From NCBI GenBank assembly GCA_963662155.1, contig OY759266.1:54493510-54557509 (forward strand): a DNA stretch of 64,000 nucleotides, given 5' to 3'. This document shows positions 33,735 to 41,799 of the stretch, one piece after another. The notes under the pieces were generated by a model. That model saw only the letters and a program-made list of their open reading frames with translations. It made no database searches and had not been told where the DNA came from. This DNA is from Lamellibrachia columna. Taxonomy: Eukaryota > Annelida > Polychaeta > Sabellida > Siboglinidae. The position numbers and the translations under genes are program-made. How positions within the stretch are numbered: the stretch's first letter is position 1; each line of letters opens with the position of its first letter.

Positions 33735-34690
33735 ACGGTGCTTTTCCTCTTTTTTCACTGCTGTTCATGGGTTAGGGTCAGGTAAAATATTGTCGAGTCA
33801 CTCTTTCTGTTTTTTCTTTCCATACTTTTGTATCGGTTGCCCCCTCTCCATCTTTCATCTTCCCCCGATCTTCTCATATCCTACCTCACGCAGTCCTTCG
33901 ATCTTAGTTGTTCGCTTCCCCTTTTCTTGCATCCTTGATGTTTTTTTCACCTTTCTCTTCCACTCTCTTTACTAGTATGTCTGCATCCATCCTTACCATG
34001 TGGCCTGCCCATCTCACCTTGCTTCTCACCAATCTTCCCGTTGAACTGTCTCGTTGCATCACATCTTTCCTCAGGTCGTTCATCCTTCTTTCGTCAACCC
34101 TCTTTGTTCATGTTATTCGACGAAACCAGAACCAAACTTGCAGCTGCTGTTGTTGTTCTGTCAATGCTACTGTCTCCAGATACAGATTCAGGCATGCTTG
34201 TGTAACACAAGCTCTCAGGACTTTCCTTTTCAGCTTTTTCAAAATGTTTCTGTCCAACATGACTCTCTCTACCTTTCCCCGAGCATTCGCTCCCTGTTGT
34301 ATCCGACATCGCATTTCTACCTCTGAATGCCCATCCTCATTAACCATTCCTCCAAGTTACACAAAGCCATCCACTTGGTTGATCTTCTTATCATCCAAAC
34401 TAATGTTCAAGTCCTCTCTCTGATGTCAAGCCCACATCTCTTCTGTCTTCTCCCGGCTCATTAACGGTCCGTGCTTCTTGAACACCCCCTTCCATTCCTC
34501 CAACACTTCCTGTAGTTCTTGTTTTTTGTCTGCTATCATGACCAGATGGTTTGCATACATCCCCTTCCTGAGAACATCCTTCATGCTGATCTTCCTGCTG
34601 ATTAGTGCAGGTGATAAATAGTAAAAGGGTCATTTTCTTGCCTCTAACCGATGTTAACTTTAAACTCTTCCGACAACCCATATCCAACCA
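33735..34690 (-). mobile_element. RTE-like LINE C-terminal relic, copy 4
   Basis: Counterpart of the relics at 14,560 and 23,575. The minus strand keeps NEDGHSEVEMRCRIQQGANA, RVMLDRNILKKLKRKVL and the TEQQQQLQVW region. It has its own indels, and thus separated from the other copies earlier than those two did from each other. Confidence 0.7.
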
Positions 34691-34701
34691 CAACTCTTCT
34701 T

Positions 34702-34760
34702 TTTGTTCTCAGGAACATGACAGGTCTGGGTGTTGCACGCCATGACACAGAACTGACTAA
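34702..34760 (+). pseudogene. Remnant of KCTD3/SHKBP1-like exon E3, copy 4
   Basis: After TTTTTGTTCTCAG| the sequence GAACATGACAGGTCTGGGTG then TTGCACGCCATGACACAG matches the 3' part of E3 (..SRTGKVGVWHAMTQ) with deletions. It lies just past the LINE, the correct slot for E3, and ends the recognisable array. Confidence 0.5.
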
Positions 34761-35384
34761 ATACAACCAACTCATTACAAAGTCAGACTCACGTCATTAT
34801 ACTCTTTAATATATTCCAGTTGTTTATGGAAGTGTGGCTTTTTTCAGCACTCCCAACTCTCAGAAGGTACTAGAAACAGAGGTCGCCTAAAACTTAGATT
34901 CAAAGACATAGTAAAGGGAAATTTGCAGAAAATAAAATATAGACGCCAAGCAGTTGTACTTAGTTGCCGATGAAATACCAATCTGGAGAGGACTTATTGC
35001 GAACTAAGTGAGCAGTCATAGTCGCAACCACAGCTGACAGCGAGAGAGAGGCAATATGCATTTTACTACATTTAACAGCCAGTGCATCCTTTCTCTCAAG
35101 CCTGTCAGTGAAATACTTCAATATTAACTTACTAGTACAACCATTCTCAATTATTTGAGACAAATGGTCGTTTATAACAAGGAAATACTTCTAAATGAAC
35201 TGCCAAAGCATCGTTCTTTGTTCTGGAAAACAGATTGCCTTAAATGGTCAAGCAGCTTTCTTTCAGTTTAAAAAAAAAAATTCTAAGTTAAGTTATTTTG
35301 TAATTTCTGTAAAATATTATAATGATCAAACTACAACACTGACTGATATGTATTGCCTGTATAGACTTGATGTCATCATTCCAG
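34761..35384. other. No gene recognised
   Basis: Unique sequence between the array and the next gene. It contains an A10 run at 35,270. The minus-strand frame at 34,960-35,163 has no recognisable domain. Confidence 0.5.
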
Positions 35385-35557
35385 GTGCCACCATCAAACC
35401 TCAGTCACAAAAGTCAGTACACAACATGACTACATCAGTGGACGACACAGAGCCATTCGATTACACAACAATTGACGTACCAGCAGTAAAGACGTCACGA
35501 CAGGACGGCGTCGGTGTCACCTGGGACAAACCACACAAGGATGAGAACATCAACAGT
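35385..35557 (+). CDS. Candidate exon 1 of a second gene
   Basis: A 173-nt exon between CATCATTCCAG| and AACAGT|GTAAGT, in phase 1, reads ATIKPQSQKSVHNMTTSVDD, TEPFDYTTIDVPAVKTSRQD and GVGVTWDKPHKDENINS. It ends in phase 0, and the next candidate exon (35,989) opens in phase 0. The domain is not recognised. The acidic/polar, Ser/Thr-rich composition suggests a linker. The exon itself has no stops. Confidence 0.5.
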
Positions 35558-35582
35558 GTAAGTTCTTGGCTCATGCTGATTA

Positions 35583-35988
35583 TTGCACTCACAGCCAAGT
35601 CAGTCTTTACGCAGACATTACAGCTTACTTGAAGTGTAAAGTGAATGTTGTACTCACAGCCCAGTCAGCCTTTACACAGACATTACAGCTTACTTGAAGT
35701 GTCAAGTGATTGTTGTACTCACAGCCTAGTCAGTCTTTATTCCGACATTACAGCTGACTCGAATTGAAAAATTATTCTTCCACTCACATACCAGTGAGTC
35801 TTTACATAGGCATTACAGCTGACTCAAAGTGTCAAGTAATTATTGCACTCACATACCAGTGAGTCTCTATACAGACATTACAGCTGACTTGTAGTGTAAA
35901 GTGATTTTTGCACTCGCAACCCAGTTAGTCTTTCACAGACATTACAGCTTACTTGAAGTGTAAAGTGATTCTTGCTCTCACAGCCCAG
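35583..35988 (+). repeat. 65-bp minisatellite ending in a splice acceptor
   Basis: About six units of 64-66 bp, each with a CACTCACAG-like core, then CAGTCAGTCTTTAC..CAGACATTACAGCTTACTTG. The last unit supplies the acceptor GCTCTCACAGCCCAG| of the exon at 35,989, so the array seems to have grown from the end of this intron. Confidence 0.85.
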
Positions 35989-36126
35989 ACCAGTGACAAG
36001 ATGCTGACCGGGGGGTTTCTGTCAGCTGATGACTTGACTGCCCAGTACCTGTCAGGGGTATTGGACACGTTCAAGTCATTCATTGTCGCCCCAAGTCAAC
36101 CAGGGACAAAACAGACAGATACTTGA
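35989..36126 (+). CDS. Candidate exon 2 of the second gene
   Basis: In phase 0 it reads TSDKMLTGGFLSADDLTAQY, LSGVLDTFKSFIVAPSQPGT and KQTDT, then TGA. No convincing donor is seen before the stop. The next exon needs a phase-1 donor, so the true 3' end may have been displaced by the 72-bp repeat that starts near 36,125, or the gene is damaged. The domain is not recognised. Confidence 0.4.
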   Translation, partial: TSDKMLTGGFLSADDLTAQYLSGVLDTFKSFIVAPSQPGTKQTDT

Positions 36127-36305
36127 GGAACAGGAGGGAGATTGGCTTGTGAAAGGTCGCTTAGTATATTGCTCTTGTAGACTCCTTCTACTTAAAGAAC
36201 AGGTGGGAAATTGGCTTGTGAAAGATGACTTAGTATATTGCTCTTGTAGACTCCATTTACTATAAAAACAGATGGGAGATTGGATTGTAAAAGGTCACTT
36301 AGTAT
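36125..36305 (+). repeat. 72-bp tandem repeat, about 2.5 copies
   Basis: Units contain GGGAGATTGGCTTGTGAAAG, TTAGTATATTGCTCTTGTAG and ACTCC. The array starts at the end of the candidate exon at 35,989. Confidence 0.8.
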
Positions 36306-36530
36306 AAATACTTTTGGGTTTTAGTTTGCAGTGTTGTTCAAAATTGATTTTTTATATTTATAATGTTGGTATTTCAATGTTATTTCAATAACATTTTGTC
36401 TAAATCTACTAGCATTACTTGATGTCTTCGTAAATAACATAATTATTATTCACCACACCGTGAGATCCCTGTGTTCACTGTTGTTGACACTGTCAGACTT
36501 TCAACGTACAGTGTCATTGACTGTCTCCAG

Positions 36531-36665
36531 GATACAATGATGGGATGGAACAACTCCCAGATCAGATGGTCAACAAGCCACTCAGCATCACTATGCCGTT
36601 TGACAAAACTCGGCTGGAAGACTTCATGCAAGACATTCACACATGGATACTGCGCTGGTGTGCAG
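36531..36665 (+). CDS. Candidate exon 3 of the second gene
   Basis: A 135-nt exon between GACTGTCTCCAG| and GTGCAG|GTTAGT reads YNDGMEQLPDQMVNKPLSIT, MPFDKTRLEDFMQDIHTWIL and RWCA. It starts and ends in phase 1, matching the exon at 41,010, to which it joins as R-W-C-A-D-V-S-Q. The family is not recognised. The intron that follows carries a donor-derived minisatellite and about 3.2 kb of LINE sequence. Confidence 0.5.
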
Positions 36666-36900
36666 GTTAGTGACTGTCTTGTCATCTTCTGTCTCATAAT
36701 GACAGGTTAGTGTCTGTCTCCTGTCTCGTAGTAACATGTTTATGTCTGTCTTGTCATCTCGTGTTATTATGGCAGGTTGTTGACTGTCTTGTTATCTCCT
36801 CTCTCATAGTGACAGGTTTATGTCTGTCTTGTCATTTCCTCTCTTGTAGTGACAGGTTAGTGATTCTCTTATCATCTCCTGTTTCATAGTGACAGGTATG
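36661..36900 (+). repeat. About 40-bp minisatellite starting at a splice donor
   Basis: Five to six imperfect units of roughly TGACAGGTTAGTGACTGTCT then TGTCATCTCCTGTCTCATAG. The first unit begins with the real donor of the exon at 36,531 (GCAG|GTTAGTGACTG), so each unit restates an AG|GTTAGT-like donor. Confidence 0.85.
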
Positions 36901-37075
36901 CATGGGGCAATTAACTTGAAAAGTTAATAAATAAAATTACAATTAACTCAGAAATGTTCCAATTAAATTAACCTCACACATTTATCAGGTCAATTAAATT
37001 AAATTAACCTCCCATATTCTTTAATTAAATTAAATTAACAATTATATTTAATTCAATTAACAATTAAAGTATGTT
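36897..37075 (+). repeat. AT-rich dispersed repeat, copy 1
   Basis: Begins GCATGGGGCAATTAACTTGA then AAAGTTAAT, followed by multiple AATTAAATTAA runs. It is shared with 47,757-47,890. The short palindromic AT core suggests a MITE-like element, but I cannot place its ends or target duplication. Confidence 0.55.
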
Positions 37076-37244
37076 TTGGTAGAAATGCAGATTACATTCA
37101 TATGTCACTTGTTGTTTTGTAAGTATAAGCACTTGATACAAGTCATTATTGAAATAGTAATATGCTAGTTGTTATTTACACATTTTATAGCAGTTCTAAA
37201 TCACAAGTATGTTCGTAAACGCTATGGGCACGATAGTGCTGTGT

Positions 37245-37497
<253 letters not shown>

Positions 37498-37790
37498 ATG
37501 ATCACCACCATGCCATACAGTGTGATCAATGTGACAGTTGGTACCATACTGCATGTGTCCAAATTAATGACACCACATACGAACAATTAAAATATCATAG
37601 TGTGCTTTGGTTCTGTTCTTGCTGTGGATTGCCAAACTATTCTGAGTATCTATTCACCAGCAACATTAATACTCCAAACCCTTACTCAGTCCTTGAGTCA
37701 CTTCCAAACAGCAGTGACTACACAAATATCTCTGATGATACGAACCCTACATTTGCACCAAATCCAGCTAATACGTCTACTCCTGACCGA
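37498..37790 (+). mobile_element. CR1-like LINE, PHD-finger part (left of a nested insertion)
   Basis: The frame from about 37,500 reads [20 protein letters not shown], then [20 protein letters not shown] and CGLPNYSEY. The C-x2-C..WYH..C..W-x-C-x2-C spacing is a PHD-type zinc finger such as sits upstream of the endonuclease in some CR1 elements. The element is cut at the left by the AT repeat. It is interrupted near 37,790 by a reverse-strand LINE and resumes at about 39,286 with endonuclease sequence. Confidence 0.6.
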
Positions 37791-39288
37791 GCAAAGATTT
37801 TAACAAGATTTAAAAGATTTGCCATCCAAGCCAAAGGCCCAGATGGCAAGTGGACAAGGAAGCCATTGGCTTATCGAGAGTCCAACAATGTTCATCTACT
37901 TATAACCCGCCCTCCTGAGATATGTGTCAACCTTGTTTTTAAACATATTCACGCTGCTAGCAGTTACACAATCTGTAGACAATTTGTTCCATTCATTTAT
38001 TGTCCTCTGTGAGAACGAATGCTTCCTGATGTCCAATCTACATTGATCCTTTACTAATTTTACCTCATGTCCTCTAGTTCTGCTATCCTTCTTGAGTGAG
38101 AAAAACATATTTCTATCAATATTTTCATACCCATTCAATATCTTAAAAACTTCAATCTGATCTCCTCTTAACCTCCTTGTCTCTAGAGTTGTTAAACCAC
38201 ATTCTTTCAGGCGTTCTTCATAACTAAGGTCTCTCAGTTCTGGAATCATTTTAGTTTCTCTCCTTTGTATGCGTTCAAGCGTATCTATATCCTTCTTACG
38301 ATATGGTCTCCATGCTTCTATACAGTATTCTAAATGAGGTCTAACTATTGCTTTATAAAGAGGTATAATTAACTTTTTTCCCTTGTATGTTATGTTTCTT
38401 CTAATCAATCCAAGAATTTGATTACCCTTTGAAGCTGCAATACCACACTGCTCTGAAACTTTCATATCAGCGCTTATTGTAACTCCTAAGTCCTTTTCTT
38501 TTACAATAGTACCCAGAACAGTATCTCCCTTTTTATTGTTTACATTCAAGTTCCCATGTCCTGTATGTAGGCATTTACATTTTCCAAAATTGAACAACAT
38601 CTGCCATTTCTCAGACCATTTCACTAATCTGTCTAGATCGTTTTGTAAATGTTGTTTATCACCATCAGTATTAACCTTTCTAAACAGTTTTGTGTCATCC
38701 GCAAATTTCAGTACGTTACTTGTTATACTGTCGTCCAAGTCATTGATATATATTAAGAATAATATAGGTCCTAATACTGATCCTTGAGGTACCCCACTCA
38801 AAACCGATTTCCAATTTGAAACTTCTCCATCTACTACAACTCGTTGTCTTCTGTCAGTCAACCATTGTTCTATCCAGTCAGTTATGCTATCCCCGATACC
38901 ATGGGCTTTTAATTTAAGTAGTAATCTTTGATGTGGCACTTTATCAAAAGCTTTCTGAAAATCTAAGTAGATAATATCTACTGGCGATCCCACGTCTATC
39001 CACTTAGTGATTTCTTCCAAAAAACATAACATATTTGTTAAGCATGACCTCGCTTTAAGGAATCCATGTTGAGATGAATTTAATAATTTATGCTTAACGA
39101 GGAAGTCCACCATATGGTCTTTAATTAACTTTTCTAATAATTTACAAATCACTGACATTAAACTCACTGGTCTGTAATTCTCTGACTTATTTCTCAAACC
39201 CTTTTTAAATAATGGTATGATGTTTGCTTCTTTCCATTCAAACGGAACAACTCCCTCTTTTAATGACAAGTTGAATATAACAAGTAAA
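37790..39288 (-). mobile_element. CR1-type LINE, 5'-truncated, reverse strand
   Basis: The minus-strand element starts within the RT domain (VIFNLSLKEGVVPFEWKEA) and runs through an intact C-terminus into a short 3' region. The right border is about 39,288 and the left border somewhere near 37,790. It inserted into the plus-strand LINE, whose PHD and endonuclease parts flank it. Lack of stops suggests it is one of the youngest insertions in the window. Confidence 0.75.
37896..39269 (-). CDS. CR1-type reverse transcriptase fragment (457 aa, open)
   Basis: The protein lacks the endonuclease and the first RT motif because the element is 5'-truncated; the first ATG is an internal methionine. Key positions are NYRPVSL (31-37), LDFQKAFDKV (102-111, motif A aspartate), GVPQGSVLGP (159-168, motif B) and FADD (189-192, catalytic motif C). 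These are followed by the thumb and a C-terminal region with QRRETKMIPELRDLSYEERL, then LTTLETRRLRGD and SQRTINEWNKL. Such enzymes copy LINE RNA by target-primed reverse transcription. The frame is intact over its length but it cannot be autonomous. Confidence 0.85.
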   Translation of the reverse strand: MSLKEGVVPFEWKEANIIPLFKKGLRNKSENYRPVSLMSVICKLLEKLIKDHMVDFLVKHKLLNSSQHGFLKARSCLTNMLCFLEEITKWIDVGSPVDIIYLDFQKAFDKVPHQRLLLKLKAHGIGDSITDWIEQWLTDRRQRVVVDGEVSNWKSVLSGVPQGSVLGPILFLIYINDLDDSITSNVLKFADDTKLFRKVNTDGDKQHLQNDLDRLVKWSEKWQMLFNFGKCKCLHTGHGNLNVNNKKGDTVLGTIVKEKDLGVTISADMKVSEQCGIAASKGNQILGLIRRNITYKGKKLIIPLYKAIVRPHLEYCIEAWRPYRKKDIDTLERIQRRETKMIPELRDLSYEERLKECGLTTLETRRLRGDQIEVFKILNGYENIDRNMFFSLKKDSRTRGHEVKLVKDQCRLDIRKHSFSQRTINEWNKLSTDCVTASSVNMFKNKVDTYLRRAGYK

Positions 39289-40690
39289 CCTAAACTAAAA
39301 TTCCATGCTAATAAACTGCATTCAGCATCAAGAGCACTAACAAAGTATCCCTATGGCAGGCAACAATAAATTCCACAAACCCTGACATAATCCTTCTAAT
39401 TAAAACCAAACTCAACTCAAGTATCCCCACATACTCTGTGCTCCCCACAAATTCTTAAGCAATCTAAAAATATCGTAACATCCACGGTGGAGGTGTTTTT
39501 ATAGCACTCCGAAATGACATTATAGCAGCCCCCAAGACAAACTAAACACAACCTGTGAAATTATTTGATCAAAAATACACTCTGTGCATAAAAAAGCTAT
39601 ATATCTATCTGGCATCATACTACAGATCTCCAAATGACTACAAAACATCTCTAGAAGCCTTACATGAATCTCCCTCCATCCTATACCGTAGCTACAAGAT
39701 ACCCCATCTCTCATTCTAGCTGGAGATCTAAACCTTCCTGACATCGACTGGGAGAATTTGTATGCAACAAACCAACAAACAACTGTGAAACATAACAAAC
39801 TAATTGAAATAGTTGGGGAATTTGGACTAGTTAATATAGTAAATAAACCCAACCGATTAGATTCCGGAAATATATTAGACCTAGTACTTACATCAAACCC
39901 ATCCCTTATCTCCACCATAAATACAGTGGCTGGCATGAGTGATCATGAAGCCATTCTCAGAAAAAACAAACCGCCACACAAAGTATACAACTACAGATCT
40001 GCAAACTGGGAATCCCTTGAAGCGAAATGCAACCAGCTAGCTCAGCAAGACTGTATTCGAAAACCAGATGAACAAGATGTAATCTCAAATTGGGACTTCT
40101 TTCATAAACACTACACTAAAATGATAGGAGAATCCATCGCTAGCCCCATGACAAAATCTAAACAACATCTACACTGAACCACAAGAAGCATTATTAGACT
40201 ACAGAGAAAAAGGGACAAAACTCATGCTAAAGCTGAAAAAAACATTGGGAAAATTTAAGAAAATTAGCCACCAAAGAAGTGACCAAATCCTATAACAGTT
40301 ACATTAACAACATGGGAGAAAGTTTGACAACAAATCCGAAACAATTTTGGTCTTTCATCAGACAAAACAAAACAAAAAATCTTGGCATTCCAGTACTAAA
40401 AGTAAATAAAGACTTGAAAACAGCCAACCATGGCAAAGCAAATGCTCTCAACGACCACTTCAAATCAGTTTTTTACAAATTAACAACTTCCTATCCCAAC
40501 AAAAGGCCCATCACCATCTCCCTCAATTCAAACCCTAGAAATCGGACTAAGCGGCATCATAAAACAGCTTGTAGCTCTAAACTCCAACAAAGCGCCAGGG
40601 CCATCCGACATTCCTGCAAAAATACTAAAGGAAACTGCTAAAGAGATATCCCCCATAATACAGCACATTTTTAGACTGATGTCAGAATAA
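39286..40690 (+). mobile_element. CR1-like LINE, endonuclease and RT start (right of the nested insertion)
   Basis: The plus strand reads NPDIILLIKTKLNSSIPTYS (about 39,375), HGGGVFIALRNDI (about 39,487), then LAGDLNLPDIDWENL (39,720), VNKPNRLDSGNILDLVLTSN (39,838) and MSDHEAIL, the endonuclease/phosphatase-fold domain of Jockey/CR1 elements. The linker follows at 40,279 (KSYNSYINNMGESLTTNPKQ then FWSFIRQNK), and a shifted frame at about 40,570 gives LNSNKAPGPSDIPAKILKET, the beginning of the RT. The element ends there. Several stops and frameshifts make it older than the LINE inserted into it. Confidence 0.75.
39758..40177 (+). pseudogene. LINE endonuclease C-terminal fragment (139 codons)
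   Basis: This open segment holds the D-x-x-LVLTS and M-S-D-H catalytic-core motifs of the endonuclease (about residues 48-75) and then the region leading into the RT linker. Upstream continuity is broken by stops at 39,456 and 39,541. The frame ends at TGA 40,175-40,177. Confidence 0.7.
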
Positions 40691-41009
40691 AGTGTGTAAA
40701 GGAGACTTTGAAGTGAGAAGCACTGGTATATTGAACAGTTATAACTATCCAATAACAGAGGTTCTGATACATTCATTCACCAACAGAATGGGTAATTTCA
40801 TGTGTTGGCTGGCTGGCTCATTGATGAATATATTGATTATTGTAATGTTGGCTTATTAAGCTATTAGGGTTTCTCATCCATTAAATTTCTTGACCAATTC
40901 ATCGGTCAGGTTACCATTGATTTAATATGTCATTGGTTAAGTTTAAGTTTTCTTTATGTGTTTGTGTGACAGGTGTGTTACAGCTGAAGTGTTTGTGTTT
41001 GTGTGACAG

Positions 41010-41610
41010 ATGTTTCTCAACTGAGCCTGGCTCTTGATGGCATGTTGACTTATACTCCGTGTGCCGACTGCTACAGGGAAAACACAGTCTACTTCACTGT
41101 GTGGGAACACAGGACGGATGAGGAGCCAGCACTCTCTGTTGAAGGCAAGTTGTTAGTCAACATAAGGAATACACCAGATTCTCCAACTCTTCAGATGTTT
41201 GAGAGAGGATGTGGTGTCTTTCCCCATCATCTGTCACCATGGTAATAATGCAGGAAAACTGTGGGAAGAATTCAGCTTCCCCAGATATAGTTTACATCCT
41301 TCCTGCTTATAATCCTGACTACACGGATGATGTATCACTGAAGTTTGATCCACCTCAACATGGTAATCTGACACTGTACTGCCAAGTAAAGATCATCAAC
41401 CTCATTGAACAAGACTGCTCACAGCCCTGGGATATAAGGCGCCCTCTGTGGAATAAACTCACCAAACTAATTTCTGATTCGGTCACTATACAGAAGGTGT
41501 CGCTGCCAAACACATGTGGTACGGATTTTGCAACATGCAAGCTAGCCTGGGTTGTCACAATGTTCAAATACAGGCTGTTTGAAGGTTACTTTGGTGAAGA
41601 TGTCATTAAG
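41010..41610 (+). pseudogene. Exon with tandem-95/cadherin-like repeats, frameshifted
   Basis: After GTGTGTGACAG| the phase-1 frame reads DVSQLSLALDGMLTYTPCAD then CYRENTVYFTVWEHRTDEEP and LLVNIRNTPDSPTLQMFE. DGxLTYTP....-TV-FTV is typical of tandem-95/cadherin-like extracellular repeats. The frame ends at TAA 41,243. An overlapping frame then continues ENCGKNSASPDIVYILPAYN, DDVSLKFDPPQHGNLTL and, later, LAWVVTMFKYRLFEGYFGED VIK to the donor ATTAAG|GTAGGG. PPQHGNLTL and G-x-D-x-I-K are again tandem-95 features. So one exon of about 601 nt carries a net one-base deletion (or two-base insertion) near 41,200-41,245. It may be a pseudogene or a sequence error. Confidence 0.6.
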
Positions 41611-41799
41611 GTAGGGCACATCTTGAGATGTTCCATGAATTCTTCAAAATTGTACAAACTTGTCAAAAGGTATCGTTACTTGCATTAATGTAATGTTGAC
41701 CAATCATCAATACTGGACTTTATGTGGTCCGACTAACTGGTTACGGTTTATGCCATCCTGTCTTATGTAGTACGACTAACTGGTTACAGCCATATATCT

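Noticed and set aside
37790..40690. Twin-priming (5' inversion) of a single LINE
   Set aside because: The orientation of the two RT parts fits, but a PHD-finger segment of the same + strand element lies on the far left, so insertion of one LINE into another explains the layout better.
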